From the NCBI GenBank assembly GCA_035293405.1, contig DATDOE010000082.1, forward strand, positions 4,019 through 68,018: DNA of 64,000 bases, in the 5' to 3' direction. Position 1 is the stretch's first letter. The number at the start of each line of letters is the position of its first letter. This DNA is from Gp6-AA40 sp035293405. Its GTDB lineage: Bacteria; Acidobacteriota; Vicinamibacteria; Vicinamibacterales; UBA2999. The translations under genes and the position numbers were made by a program. A model generated the notes under the pieces. That model had not been told where the DNA came from. It worked only from the letters and a program-made list of their open reading frames with translations, and did not search any database. Shown piece after piece: positions 9,343 to 18,217 of this stretch.

Positions 9343-11618
9343 CGGCGACGGCCGCGGCCGGCACCGCGGCCCTGCTTCTTGGCCTGCCGCTCGTTTCGCC
9401 CCGGCCGCTGCTTCAGCCGCTGTTGCTTCTTCGTCCGGATCGTGCTTCGATGCGGTCCGCGCATCCGCTCATCACGGCGGATCGTTTCCAGAATATCGAC
9501 CAGTCCGAGGTCGACCTGCCGGCGCTCCATGTCGACGCGCACGACCTGGACCAGCACCTTGTCCCCTAGACGATACGCCTTCTTGGTGTTTTCGCCCTGC
9601 AGGATGTGCTGCTGCTCCACGAACCGGTAGTAGTCGTCGGCCATGCTCGAGATGTGCACGAGACCTTCGACATAGTGCTCGACGAGCTCGATGAACAGGC
9701 CGAACGGGGCGACGCCGGTGATGTAGCCCTCGTATTCATCGCCCACCTTGTCCGCCATGAAGCGGACCTTCTTCCACTGCAGCAGCTCACGCTCGGCCTC
9801 GTCCGCGCGACGCTCCATCTCTGACGTGTGTTTCGCGGTCTCGGGCAGCTCCTCGTTGAGCTCATCTCGGCGCGCCGGCGACATCACCGCCTGCCGTGAC
9901 TCACGCAGCATGCGATGCACGACGAGATCCGGGTATCGCCTGATCGGAGAGGTGAAGTGCGTGTAGTGCTCGGCCGCGAGACCGAAGTGCCCGAGACTCG
10001 CTGCGTCGTAGCGCGCCTTCTGCATCGTCCGCAGCATCAGCGCCGCGATCGGCCGCTCTTCCGGCGTGCCTTTCATCCGATCGATGAGCTTCTGAAAGTG
10101 TGTCGGCGTGATCGACTGTCCCGTCGCCGCGAGGCTGTAGCCCAGGGTGGTGATGAAGGCTTCGAAGTCCGCTACCTTCTTCAGGTCAGGTGGCTCGTGC
10201 ACGCGGTGCAGTGCCGGAACGTCCGTCGTGACCAGGTGTGCCGCCACGGTCTCGTTGGCCAGGAGCATGAACTCCTCGATCAGGCGGTGCGCCACGTTCC
10301 GCTCCGAGGCCACGATGTCCGTGATCTGACCGACGTCGGACAGGATCACCTCCGCCTCCGGCAGATCGAAATCGATCGAGCCTCTCCGGCGACGGCGCAG
10401 GTTCAGAATCCCGAACAGCTCGTGCATCTGCTCGAACATCGGCACCAGCGCCTGGTACTCGCGTGTCGTCGCCTCGTCGTGGTCGGTCAGGATCGCGTTC
10501 ACGGCCATGTACGTCATCCGTGCATCGCTGTTGATCACGCCGTCGTGGATCTCGTAGCGCACGACCTGCCCGCGGCTGTCGACCTCCATGAAACAGGACT
10601 GCACCAGGCGATCGACGCGCGGATTGAGGCTGCACAAGCCGGTCGCCAGCTCCGCCGGAAACATGTGCACGGCGCGCTCGGTGAAGTACACCGAGGTGCC
10701 TCGCTCGTAGGCCTCCTCGTCGAGCGCACTGCCCTCTTTCACGTAGTGCGAGACGTCGGCGATGTGCACGCCGAGCCAGTAGTGGCCGTTCTTCAGCCGC
10801 TCGATCGTGATCGCGTCGTCGAAGTCGCGCGCGTGCTCTCCGTCGATCGTGACGGTGGTGACGCCGCGGAAGTCGGTGCGCCCTTTGATATCGCGCTCCT
10901 TCACGACGCCGCCGATGCGTCGCGCCTCGTCGATCGCTTCCTCGGGATGGGTGTCGGGGATGTTGAACTTGCGAATGATGATCTGCGTGTCGACGCCCGG
11001 CTCGTCGATGCGGCCGAGCACCTCGATCACCCGGCCGACAGGACCCCGAGTGGCGGTCGGCCACCTGGTCATCTCGACGACCACCATGTCGCCGGGCTCG
11101 GCCGACGACCACTGTCCCGTCGGGACGTGCACGTCGGTCAGGACCCGCCGATCGAACGGCGCGACATAGCCAAGCCCGGCCTCGTCGATCTCGAAGCGGC
11201 CGACGAGGTTGGCCTGGCTGCGCTCGAGAATCCTGATGATGCGACCCTCGGCGCCTTTGTCGGTGCGCCGCTCGATCCGCGCCACCACCCGGTCCCCGTG
11301 CATCGCCTCGGTCAGGTTCGACGCCGCGATGTAGATGTCCTCGCGCTCGCCGCGCTTCCCCTCTTCGGGGACCACGAAACCGAAACCAGCCGGATTGGTC
11401 GTGAGCCGCCCGACCACGAGGTCCATCTTGTCGGGCAGGCCGAAACGGTTGCCGCGAATCTGCAGGAGGTCGCCGGACGACACCATCGCCTTCAACTGGC
11501 GCTTGAAGGCGGCCCGCGCCTCGCGTGGAACCCGCAGCAGCTGGGTGAGCTCGCGCGCGGTCGCAGGGTGATGCACCGTCTCGCGAATGAGTCGAAGAAG
11601 CTCGTCAGGGCTACGCAA
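9339..11618 (-). CDS. rnr: Ribonuclease R
   Basis: 759 aa. Domain order fits RNase R: an N-terminal winged helix (PDELLRLIRETVHH), two cold-shock OB folds (GRLTTNPAGFGFVVP; GYVAPFDRRVLTDVHVP), the RNB catalytic domain with HARDFDDAITIER and GVHIADVSHYV supplying the metal-binding Asp residues, an S1 domain (GYITGVAPFGLFIEL), and a Lys/Arg-rich tail. It degrades structured RNA 3'-5'. The start is TTG at 11618, eight nt inside the end of the glycerate kinase gene, so translation is probably coupled. The basic tail KKQQRLKQRPGRNERQAKKQ suits RNA or ribosome binding. Confidence 0.95.
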   Translation of the reverse strand: MRSPDELLRLIRETVHHPATARELTQLLRVPREARAAFKRQLKAMVSSGDLLQIRGNRFGLPDKMDLVVGRLTTNPAGFGFVVPEEGKRGEREDIYIAASNLTEAMHGDRVVARIERRTDKGAEGRIIRILERSQANLVGRFEIDEAGLGYVAPFDRRVLTDVHVPTGQWSSAEPGDMVVVEMTRWPTATRGPVGRVIEVLGRIDEPGVDTQIIIRKFNIPDTHPEEAIDEARRIGGVVKERDIKGRTDFRGVTTVTIDGEHARDFDDAITIERLKNGHYWLGVHIADVSHYVKEGSALDEEAYERGTSVYFTERAVHMFPAELATGLCSLNPRVDRLVQSCFMEVDSRGQVVRYEIHDGVINSDARMTYMAVNAILTDHDEATTREYQALVPMFEQMHELFGILNLRRRRRGSIDFDLPEAEVILSDVGQITDIVASERNVAHRLIEEFMLLANETVAAHLVTTDVPALHRVHEPPDLKKVADFEAFITTLGYSLAATGQSITPTHFQKLIDRMKGTPEERPIAALMLRTMQKARYDAASLGHFGLAAEHYTHFTSPIRRYPDLVVHRMLRESRQAVMSPARRDELNEELPETAKHTSEMERRADEAERELLQWKKVRFMADKVGDEYEGYITGVAPFGLFIELVEHYVEGLVHISSMADDYYRFVEQQHILQGENTKKAYRLGDKVLVQVVRVDMERRQVDLGLVDILETIRRDERMRGPHRSTIRTKKQQRLKQRPGRNERQAKKQGRGAGRGRRR

Positions 11619-12885
11619 TGAGCATGACCTGCAGATCGCCGACGTTGGTATTGGTTGGACCGGTGCGAATCAGATCGCCGATCCGAGCGAAAAATGCGTA
11701 CGTATTGTTATCAGTCAGATAGTCTTCGGGCGCGGCCACTCCGGCCGCTCGTGCCCGCTCAAATGTTGTGGGATCGACGACGGCACCCGCCGCGTCGGTG
11801 GGACCGTCGATGCCGTCGGTCCCGATGCTGGCCGCCACGACTCGCGGCCCGAGCGCGCGCAGTGCTCGCGCCATCGAAAACGCAAACTCCTGATTGCGGC
11901 CGCCTGTGCCGGCGCCACGAACGGTCACGGTCGTCTCGCCTGACGCAATCACACAGAGCGGCCGTGGCAGTGAGCCAGCCTCGTGCGCGGTTCGCTCGAC
12001 GTGCTGCGTGGCGGCCAGCCGCGCTTCCCCCGTCACCGGCTCCGCGATGACGTGGACGTGGTATCCGAGCGCCGCGGCCGCGCGGCGGGCCCCATCGATA
12101 GCGCCCCGCTGGGGACCGATGACGAGCGCACGGGCACGAGCCAGCCGGGCATCGCCGGCCGATGGAGTCTCGGGCACGTCGCCGGCCATGCCTCGCCTCA
12201 AGTGTTGCACGACTGAATCCGGATAGACGCCGGTGCCGCCGCGCCGCGCGAGCACCTCGAGTGCGGAGGCAAACGTGCTCTCGTCCGGGACCGTGGGCCC
12301 CGAGGCAATCACCGACAGATCGTCGCCGACCACGTCGGAAACCGCACACGTCAGCACCGAGCCGCGCGCGGCCACGGCCAGCTGTCCGCCTTTGATGGCC
12401 GACAGATGCTTGCGGACGGTGTTCAGATCGTAGATGTCCGCCCCCTGCTGCATCAGCGTCCGTGCGGTGTGCTGCTTGGACTCCAGCGTGATGCCAGGCG
12501 CCGGCAGCGCCATGAGCGCTGATCCTCCTCCCGACAGCAGAACAAGGAGGAGATCGTGTTCGCCAGATGCGGCCGCGACGTCGAGCGCACGGCGTGCGCC
12601 CGCCACGCTGCCGCCGTCCGGGAGCGGATGCCCGGCGTCACACCACTCAGCGCCACAAGGAAGCGGGCTCTGATCCGGCAACGACCGTTTCGGGCCAATC
12701 CCGAGCATCGAGCGGAGCGGCACCGGCGCGGCCGAGGCACACGCGTGGAGCATCGGCGCCGCGGCCTTGCCGGCGGCGATCACGTCAACGGCCCGTGCGT
12801 GCTGCAGCTCGGCGTTCACCGAGGCATCGTCCAGGGCACGGCGTACTAACAGACCAGCGTTCACGGCATCAATCGCCGCGCGCAA
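11611..12885 (-). CDS. Glycerate 2-kinase (GckA/MOFRL family)
   Basis: 424 aa, the usual size of the MOFRL/DUF4147 kinases. Seen: an AAGKAAAPML motif near residue 36, DAGHPLPDGGS, LLSGGGSALMALPAPG, the TVRKHLSAIKGGQLA catalytic region, DVVGDDLSVIASGPTVPD, and the C-terminal MOFRL segment GAGTGGRNQEFA with ASIGTDGIDGPTDAAGA. The family phosphorylates D-glycerate to 2-phosphoglycerate, feeding glyoxylate, serine or tartronate catabolism into glycolysis. It is followed by rnr with an 8-nt overlap and preceded by a small CxxC protein gene 41 bp upstream. Confidence 0.93.
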   Translation of the reverse strand: MRAAIDAVNAGLLVRRALDDASVNAELQHARAVDVIAAGKAAAPMLHACASAAPVPLRSMLGIGPKRSLPDQSPLPCGAEWCDAGHPLPDGGSVAGARRALDVAAASGEHDLLLVLLSGGGSALMALPAPGITLESKQHTARTLMQQGADIYDLNTVRKHLSAIKGGQLAVAARGSVLTCAVSDVVGDDLSVIASGPTVPDESTFASALEVLARRGGTGVYPDSVVQHLRRGMAGDVPETPSAGDARLARARALVIGPQRGAIDGARRAAAALGYHVHVIAEPVTGEARLAATQHVERTAHEAGSLPRPLCVIASGETTVTVRGAGTGGRNQEFAFSMARALRALGPRVVAASIGTDGIDGPTDAAGAVVDPTTFERARAAGVAAPEDYLTDNNTYAFFARIGDLIRTGPTNTNVGDLQVMLIA

Positions 12886-12926
12886 TATCGTGTTCAGGTC
12901 TTGTCGGAGTCGTGGAACGGGGAGAG

Positions 12927-13241
12927 TCAGTGCACTTGCCGGGGATCGGCCCAGGCGGAAAGCCCGGTCACGAGGTCGAACTGTCGAAGAAGCTGGCTGA
13001 CGACCTGGTCGGCATCACCCTCGGTGCACAGCCGATCGAGTTCGGACATGACCTTCAGGAGCGCTTGCTCGACGTCGCTGATGGCGCGTTCCGAGTAGTA
13101 CTCACGCTGCTGGTCGAGACAACGTTGGCACTTGACGAATTCTTCGCGATAGAAATTGGAAAGGGAGTGGAAAACCGGATCGCAGGACGGCCGCGAGTCG
13201 GTGAGGTAACGTGACAATGGTCGGTTCCGCAGCGCGGGCAT
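12927..13241 (-). CDS. Small hypothetical protein with CxxC motif
   Basis: 104 aa from ATG 13241; not recognised. A basic N-terminus precedes a mostly helical acidic body (ISDVEQALLKVMSELDRLCTEGDADQVVSQLLRQF) with one KCQRC pair near residue 38. There is no signal peptide or TM. Support for it being real: upstream is a good sigma-70-like promoter built from TTGACA repeats (13274-13306), its composition is not that of an antisense shadow, and it fills the space between ftsX and the glycerate kinase gene in the same orientation. Confidence 0.6.
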   Translation of the reverse strand: MPALRNRPLSRYLTDSRPSCDPVFHSLSNFYREEFVKCQRCLDQQREYYSERAISDVEQALLKVMSELDRLCTEGDADQVVSQLLRQFDLVTGLSAWADPRQVH

Positions 13242-13273
13242 ATACCGGGTGAACCCAGTCTAAACAGACCGTG

Positions 13274-13306
13274 AATCTTCTGTCAATCTTCTGTCAATCC
13301 TCTGTC
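13274..13306 (-). promoter_or_regulatory. Triple 11-bp tandem repeat carrying TTGACA boxes; promoter for the small CxxC gene
   Basis: On the plus strand AATCTTCTGTC, AATCTTCTGTC and AATCCTCTGTC follow each other without a gap. Read on the minus strand each junction gives TTGACA, a perfect -35 box. The copy nearest the gene is followed after 18 nt by TAGACT (4 of 6 matches to a -10), about 15 nt upstream of the CxxC gene start. Phased repeats of this kind can be alternative -35 elements or regulator binding sites. Confidence 0.5.
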
Positions 13307-13318
13307 AAAGATTCCGTG

Positions 13319-14206
13319 CTACGCGGCGTCCCGGGCGGCGACCAACCCCCCGGCGCTGCCCACGGCCATACCGCCCAGGATCAGATACAGACACAGACGA
13401 AACGGCAAGAACTGCAGGGAACCCCCGTCGAGGACGGCGCGAAGGTCTGCCCCCCACCAGGCCATCACAACCAGGAACCCACCCCACAGACATGTCACCG
13501 CCAGCAGCGCGCCTACGCCGCCCTGGAGGAACCCCTCGGCCACGAAGGGCCCGCGGATGAAGGCCAGAGGCGCGCCCACCAGCGCCATGATTTCCAGCTC
13601 GTCCCGGCGCGCCTGGAGCCCAAGCCGGACGACGGTCGCGACGGTTACGGCGGCCGCCACGGCCATCAGCACGGCCAGCGCGAAGCCCGCGCCGCGAATC
13701 GTCCCGAGGCCGGCGCCTACTCGGGCCAGCCAGTCCCTGTCGTATCGGGCGTCGGCAACACCAGGCAAGGTCACGATGCGCCGCACCAGGGCATCCGCGC
13801 GGCCATCACGGTCCGCGTCGGGGCGTACGCGCACCTCAATCGATGCCGGGAAGGGGTTGTCATCGAACCCGCTGGTCAACGCGGCGAGCTCCGCAAACTC
13901 ACGACGGAACCTGGTGAGCGATTCCGCCTTCGAGACGTACTCGCGGCCGAGGGCGGCGCCGCTCTGATCGATGAACGCCTCGAGCGCTCCACGCTGCTCC
14001 GACGTCGCGTCGTCCCGGAGATAGACCGAGAACTCGGCGGCAGATGCCCACTGTGCGAGCAACTGCTCCGCATTCCACGTCAGGAGGAGCAGCGACCCCA
14101 GTACGATCATCGCGAGCGCAATCGCCAGTACGGCAAACGCGCTGGAACCGCGGCTGCGCCAGAGGCTCGCGCTGCCCTGCCGAAACGCATACTCGAGCGA
14201 TCTCAT
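13319..14206 (-). CDS. ftsX: Cell-division protein FtsX
   Basis: 295 aa with the FtsX topology: a short cytoplasmic N-terminus (LEYAFRQGSASLWRSRGS), TM1 (AFAVLAIALAMIVLGSLLLLT, about 24-44), an extracytoplasmic domain with EFSVYLRDDAT and NPFPASIEVRV (the hallmark NPLP/NPFP segment), then three TM helices with the cytoplasmic RDELEIMALVGA loop. It is the membrane half of the FtsEX complex that couples septal peptidoglycan hydrolysis to division. It starts with an ATGA overlap on the ftsE stop. Confidence 0.95.
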   Translation of the reverse strand: MRSLEYAFRQGSASLWRSRGSSAFAVLAIALAMIVLGSLLLLTWNAEQLLAQWASAAEFSVYLRDDATSEQRGALEAFIDQSGAALGREYVSKAESLTRFRREFAELAALTSGFDDNPFPASIEVRVRPDADRDGRADALVRRIVTLPGVADARYDRDWLARVGAGLGTIRGAGFALAVLMAVAAAVTVATVVRLGLQARRDELEIMALVGAPLAFIRGPFVAEGFLQGGVGALLAVTCLWGGFLVVMAWWGADLRAVLDGGSLQFLPFRLCLYLILGGMAVGSAGGLVAARDAA

Positions 14207-14862
14207 GCGACTTCGACCATCTTCCCCTGATCGAGCGTGATCGTTCTGCGGCCGACGAGCCGAATCAGCTCACGATCGTGCGTGGCCACGAGGACCGTCG
14301 TGCCGCCAGCATTGATCTCGCGCAGCAGGTTCATGATCTCGAGCGACAGATCCGGATCCAGGTTACCCGTCGGCTCATCGGCGATGAGCAGCACCGGGTC
14401 GTTCACGAGCGCGCGGGCAATCGCAATCCGCTGCTGCTCACCACCCGACAGGTCATGCGGATACGCGTTCATGCGGTGCTGAAGGCCGACCCACTTGAGG
14501 ACCTGAAACGCGCGCCGCCGCTGCTGCGCGGCCGGCACGCCGAGCACCTCGGGCACGAACGAGATGTTCTCGAGCACGGTCCGGCTGGGAATGAGCTTGA
14601 AGTCCTGGAACACGAAGCCGATCCCGCGCCGGTACTCCTGGATCTCGCGCCGATTGAGCGTGGCCAGATTCTGGCCGTTGACGAAGACTTCGCCCTCGCT
14701 CGGACGCTCCTGGAGCAGGAGCAGGCGGAGAAACGTGGACTTGCCGGCGCCGCTCGGACCGGTCAGAAAGACGAATTCAGCCTTCTCGATGGTGAGTGTC
14801 AGATCCCTCAGCGCGTACAGACCGCGACTGTAAAGCTTCGAGAGGTGATGCGTCTCGATCAC
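14203..14862 (-). CDS. ftsE: Cell-division ATP-binding protein FtsE
   Basis: 219 aa from GTG 14862. The open frame runs on upstream to 15411, but that part is an antisense-like shadow of gatB, and the family begins at VIETHHLSKLYSRG. Walker A is GPSGAGKST, the signature is LSGGEQQR, and Walker B is LLIADEPTGNLD, followed by the His switch (ATHDREL). FtsE powers FtsX. The order gatB-ftsE-ftsX, with a 23-bp gap before ftsE, suggests cotranscription. No strong ribosome-binding site precedes the GTG. Confidence 0.95.
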   Translation of the reverse strand: MIETHHLSKLYSRGLYALRDLTLTIEKAEFVFLTGPSGAGKSTFLRLLLLQERPSEGEVFVNGQNLATLNRREIQEYRRGIGFVFQDFKLIPSRTVLENISFVPEVLGVPAAQQRRRAFQVLKWVGLQHRMNAYPHDLSGGEQQRIAIARALVNDPVLLIADEPTGNLDPDLSLEIMNLLREINAGGTTVLVATHDRELIRLVGRRTITLDQGKMVEVA

Positions 14863-14885
14863 GTTTGCGGCAGGATAGCACGAGG

Positions 14886-16331
14886 TCAGCCCAACTCGCG
14901 CTTGAGGAGATCGCTGGCGAGTTTCGGATTGGCTTTGCCGCCGCTGCCCTTCATCACTTGACCGACGAGGAACCCGAAGGTCTGGCGCTTCCCCGCCCGA
15001 TACTGCGTGACCGCATCGGCGTGCGTGCCGACGACGTCCCGCACGATGGCCATGAGTGCGCCTTCGTCGCCGATCTGCGCGAGGCCTTCCGCACTGACGA
15101 TGGCCTCGGCCGGGCGCCCGGAGTCGTACATCTTCGCGAACACGTCCTTGGCGATCGAGCTGCTGATCGTGCCGTTGTCGACGAGCGCGATCAGTCCGGC
15201 CAGCGTCTCGGGTGAGAGCGGCACCTGCTCGATCGTCTGGCCGCGCTCCTTCATCATGCGGAGCACTTCGCCCATGATCCAGTTGCTCGCCGCCTTGGCG
15301 TTGCCGGTGACCCTGGCGGTGGCTTCGAAGTAGTCGGCCAGCGCCGCCGACTGCGTCAGCACGCCGGCATCGTAGGCGGGAATCGCATACTGCTCCACCA
15401 GCCTCCGGCACCTGGCCTCGGGCAATTCCGGCATCGTGGCGCGCACGCGCGCGACGCGGGCCTGGTCAACGACCAGCGGCGGCAGGTCGGGTTCGGGAAA
15501 GTACCGGTAGTCGTGCGCCTCTTCCTTGCTGCGCATCGAATGCGTGCGTCCTTCGGCCGAATCCCACAGACGCGTTTCCTGCACGATGCGCCCGCCGCTG
15601 TCGAGGATGTCGATCTGGCGGTCGATCTCGTACTCGAGCGCCTTTTCCAGATAGCGGAAGGAGTTCACGTTCTTCACTTCGGCCTTGGTCCCGAGCGTCG
15701 ATTGGCCGGCCGGGCGCACCGAGACGTTGGCGTCGCAGCGCAGGCTGCCCTCTTCCATGTTGCCGTCGCTCACCTCGAGCCAGACGAGAATGTCGCGCAG
15801 GCGGCTGAAGAACTCGGCGCCTTCCGCCGCGGAGCGCATGTCCGGCTCGCTGACGATCTCGATGAGCGGCACGCCGCTGCGGTTGTAGTCCACATAGCTG
15901 CGGCGGTCGGAGTCAGGGAAACCTTCATGGAGTGACTTGCCCGCGTCCTCCTCCATATGAATGCGGGTCAGGCCGACGTGCCTCAACGCCCCGTCGACGG
16001 TGATGTCGAGACCGCCGCCGAGCGCCAGCGGCCGCTCGAACTGCGAGATCTGATAGCCCTTCGGCAGGTCCGGATAGAAGTAGTTCTTGCGGGCGAAGAT
16101 GGACTGCGGCTGAATGCGGCACCCCAGGGCGAGCGCGGCTTTGATCGCGTAGTCAACGGCGCGGCCGTTGAGCACCGGCAGCGCGCCGGGCAGCCCGAGA
16201 CACACCGGGCAGACCTGCGAGTTTGGCGGAGCGCCGAAGTCCGTCCGGCAACCGCAGAAGATCTTGGTGCGGGTGCGGAGCTGCGCGTGGACCTCCAAGC
16301 CGATGACGGCTTCGAACGTCACGTCGTTCAC
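14886..16331 (-). CDS. gatB: Asp-tRNA(Asn)/Glu-tRNA(Gln) amidotransferase subunit B
   Basis: 481 aa, full length for GatB. Seen: N-terminal EAVIGLEVHAQL, the Cys cluster CGCRTDFG...CPVCLGLPG that binds zinc, ARKNYFYPDLPKGYQISQ, HMEEDAGKS, DYNRSGVPLIEIVSEPD, GSLRCDANVSVRP, and the C-terminal YqeY-like tail. It presents mischarged tRNA for amidation with GatA and GatC, which are not in the window. The start is GTG 16331, three bases after the pckA stop, so it probably shares the pckA transcript. Confidence 0.96.
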   Translation of the reverse strand: MNDVTFEAVIGLEVHAQLRTRTKIFCGCRTDFGAPPNSQVCPVCLGLPGALPVLNGRAVDYAIKAALALGCRIQPQSIFARKNYFYPDLPKGYQISQFERPLALGGGLDITVDGALRHVGLTRIHMEEDAGKSLHEGFPDSDRRSYVDYNRSGVPLIEIVSEPDMRSAAEGAEFFSRLRDILVWLEVSDGNMEEGSLRCDANVSVRPAGQSTLGTKAEVKNVNSFRYLEKALEYEIDRQIDILDSGGRIVQETRLWDSAEGRTHSMRSKEEAHDYRYFPEPDLPPLVVDQARVARVRATMPELPEARCRRLVEQYAIPAYDAGVLTQSAALADYFEATARVTGNAKAASNWIMGEVLRMMKERGQTIEQVPLSPETLAGLIALVDNGTISSSIAKDVFAKMYDSGRPAEAIVSAEGLAQIGDEGALMAIVRDVVGTHADAVTQYRAGKRQTFGFLVGQVMKGSGGKANPKLASDLLKRELG

Positions 16332-16334
16332 GTG

Positions 16335-17933
16335 CTAGGCCCGTGGGCCGGCGTCTTTCACCGACGAGGGGACGTCGTTTTCGAACGTCTTGAAGTTGTC
16401 CACGAACATCGTCGCCAGCTTCGCCGCCTGCTCGTCGTACTTCGCGGCGTCGGGCCAGGTGCTGCGCGGGTCGAGAACGGCCGCGGGCACCCCAGGGCAG
16501 GCCGTTGGCACGTCGAGGTTGAACACCGGGTGCGTCGTGTACTCCGCGCGATCGAGCTGCCCGGTCAGCGCCGCGGTGATCATCGCCCGCGTATACGCAA
16601 TCTTCATCCGGCTGCCGACCCCGTAGGGTCCGCCCGTCCATCCGGTGTTGACGAGCCAGACGCGCGCGCCATACTTGGCGATTTTCTCACCGAGCATCTT
16701 CGCGTAGACGTTCGGGTTGAGTGGAAGGAACGGGGCCCCGAAGCAGGTGCTGAAGGTCGCCTTGGGCTCGGTCACGCCCTTCTCGGTGCCCGCGACGCGC
16801 GCCGTGTAGCCGGAGAGGAAGTGATACATCGCGCCATCGCGCGACAACCGGGCGATTGGCGGCAGCACACCGTAGGCATCGGCGGTCAGCATGACGACGT
16901 TGGTCGGGTGTCCGCCGCGGCCGGACATCTCCGCGTTGTCGATGAAGCTGATCGGATAGGAGCCGCGTGTGTTCTCGGTCATCGACGCGTCGTCGAGATC
17001 GAGCGCGCGCGTCTCTGGATGCACCACCACGTTCTCGAGGATCGTGCCGAAGCGGCGCGTGGTCTCGTAGATCTGTGGCTCCGCTTCGCGGGAGAGCTTG
17101 ATCACTTTCGCGTAGCAGCCGCCCTCGAAATTGAAGACGCCCGTCTCGCTCCAGCCATGCTCGTCGTCGCCGATCAGCCGCCGTGCCGGATCGCTCGAGA
17201 GCGTCGTCTTTCCCGTGCCAGACAGGCCGAAGAAGAGCGCGGTGTCGTCACCCTGCCCGATGTTTGCCGAGCAGTGCATCGACAGCACGCCCTGCAGCGG
17301 CAGCGTGTAGTTGAGGATGGTGAAGATCGACTTCTTGATCTCACCGGCGTAGTGCGTGCCACCGATCAGGACAACCTTCTTCCCCAAATGCACGAACACG
17401 AAGACGTCGGACCGCGAGCCGTGCCGGGCGGGATCGCTCTTGAAGTTCGGCGCGTCAATCACCGTGAACTCGGGCCGGTGCGCGGCGCGCTTCGCCGCGT
17501 CGATCTCGGGCAGGAACATGTTCCGCGCGAACAGATTGTGCCAGGCGAATTCGTTGACGATGCGGATCGGGAGCTTGTATTGGGGATCAGTACCTGCCCA
17601 GGCATCGAGGACGTAGAGCTCCCGGTCCTGGAGATACGCCATCATGTCGCGGTGAAGCGCATCGAACTTGGCGTCATCCACGGGCCGGTTGGTGTTGCCC
17701 CAATGCACGTGCCGCTCGCTCGACGATTCGCGGACGAAGAACTTGTCGTTCGGAGATCGGCCGGTGTGCTGGCCGGTCTTGCACACGAGCGGCCCCTCCA
17801 TGGCGAGAATGCCCTCGCCGCGGCGCAGCGCCTCCTCATACAGAGCGGCGGGGCTGAGGTTCCAGTGGACGCGGCCTGACCGCAGAATGCCAAGGGCCTC
17901 GAGACCATGCGCCCGCTCAACCTGGATAGACAT
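16335..17933 (-). CDS. pckA: Phosphoenolpyruvate carboxykinase (ATP)
   Basis: 532 aa from ATG 17933, with GGGAG 8 nt upstream; an open extension to 18227 looks non-coding. Diagnostic segments: GPLVCKTGQHTGRSPNDKF, IGGTHYAGEIKKS, the nucleotide-binding GLSGTGKTTLS, metal/oxaloacetate site IGDDEHGW, FNFEGGCYAK, and the adenine-binding region SRMKIAYTRAM. It converts oxaloacetate to phosphoenolpyruvate using ATP, the entry to gluconeogenesis. The adjoining gatB-ftsE-ftsX run on the same strand suggests one long transcript linking carbon status, tRNA amidation and division (inference). Confidence 0.96.
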   Translation of the reverse strand: MSIQVERAHGLEALGILRSGRVHWNLSPAALYEEALRRGEGILAMEGPLVCKTGQHTGRSPNDKFFVRESSSERHVHWGNTNRPVDDAKFDALHRDMMAYLQDRELYVLDAWAGTDPQYKLPIRIVNEFAWHNLFARNMFLPEIDAAKRAAHRPEFTVIDAPNFKSDPARHGSRSDVFVFVHLGKKVVLIGGTHYAGEIKKSIFTILNYTLPLQGVLSMHCSANIGQGDDTALFFGLSGTGKTTLSSDPARRLIGDDEHGWSETGVFNFEGGCYAKVIKLSREAEPQIYETTRRFGTILENVVVHPETRALDLDDASMTENTRGSYPISFIDNAEMSGRGGHPTNVVMLTADAYGVLPPIARLSRDGAMYHFLSGYTARVAGTEKGVTEPKATFSTCFGAPFLPLNPNVYAKMLGEKIAKYGARVWLVNTGWTGGPYGVGSRMKIAYTRAMITAALTGQLDRAEYTTHPVFNLDVPTACPGVPAAVLDPRSTWPDAAKYDEQAAKLATMFVDNFKTFENDVPSSVKDAGPRA

Positions 17934-18217
17934 GCTGATCGACTCCCGTGCGTCGGCCGTCGGTGGCCGTCCGCTAGCCTGATCACCGAAACGATGATCG
18001 AGGATTCTCGTGCGAAAACGCTGATCGTACCGGTCCAGTCGGGGCCAGTCAACCCGCCTTCGCGCCGGCGAGTTTTTTGGCGCTTCGGCGCGGCAGGCTC
18101 CGCCTTCGCTCGCCCGAGCCTTCGCGAGCGTCGGCGGGGCATCCGAGGTATAGTGTGAAACGGGAAAACGTGAGTCCCGGCGCGGGTAAACGCGGCCTCC
18201 CGGCTGCCGTATTCCAC

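Noticed and set aside
9915..11621. Long plus-strand open frame (568 aa) opposite rnr
   Set aside because: Arg/His-rich antisense shadow of the well-supported RNase R gene; no family features or start signals.
13274..13306. CRISPR-like repeat array
   Set aside because: Only three 11-bp units without spacers; no cas genes in the window.
14863..15411. N-terminal extension of the FtsE frame
   Set aside because: The extra 183 residues overlap gatB and are not protein-like; FtsE homologues begin at GTG 14862.
15957..17879. Long plus-strand open frame (640 aa) opposite gatB and pckA
   Set aside because: It spans two real genes on the other strand and has shadow-like composition produced by high GC at third positions.
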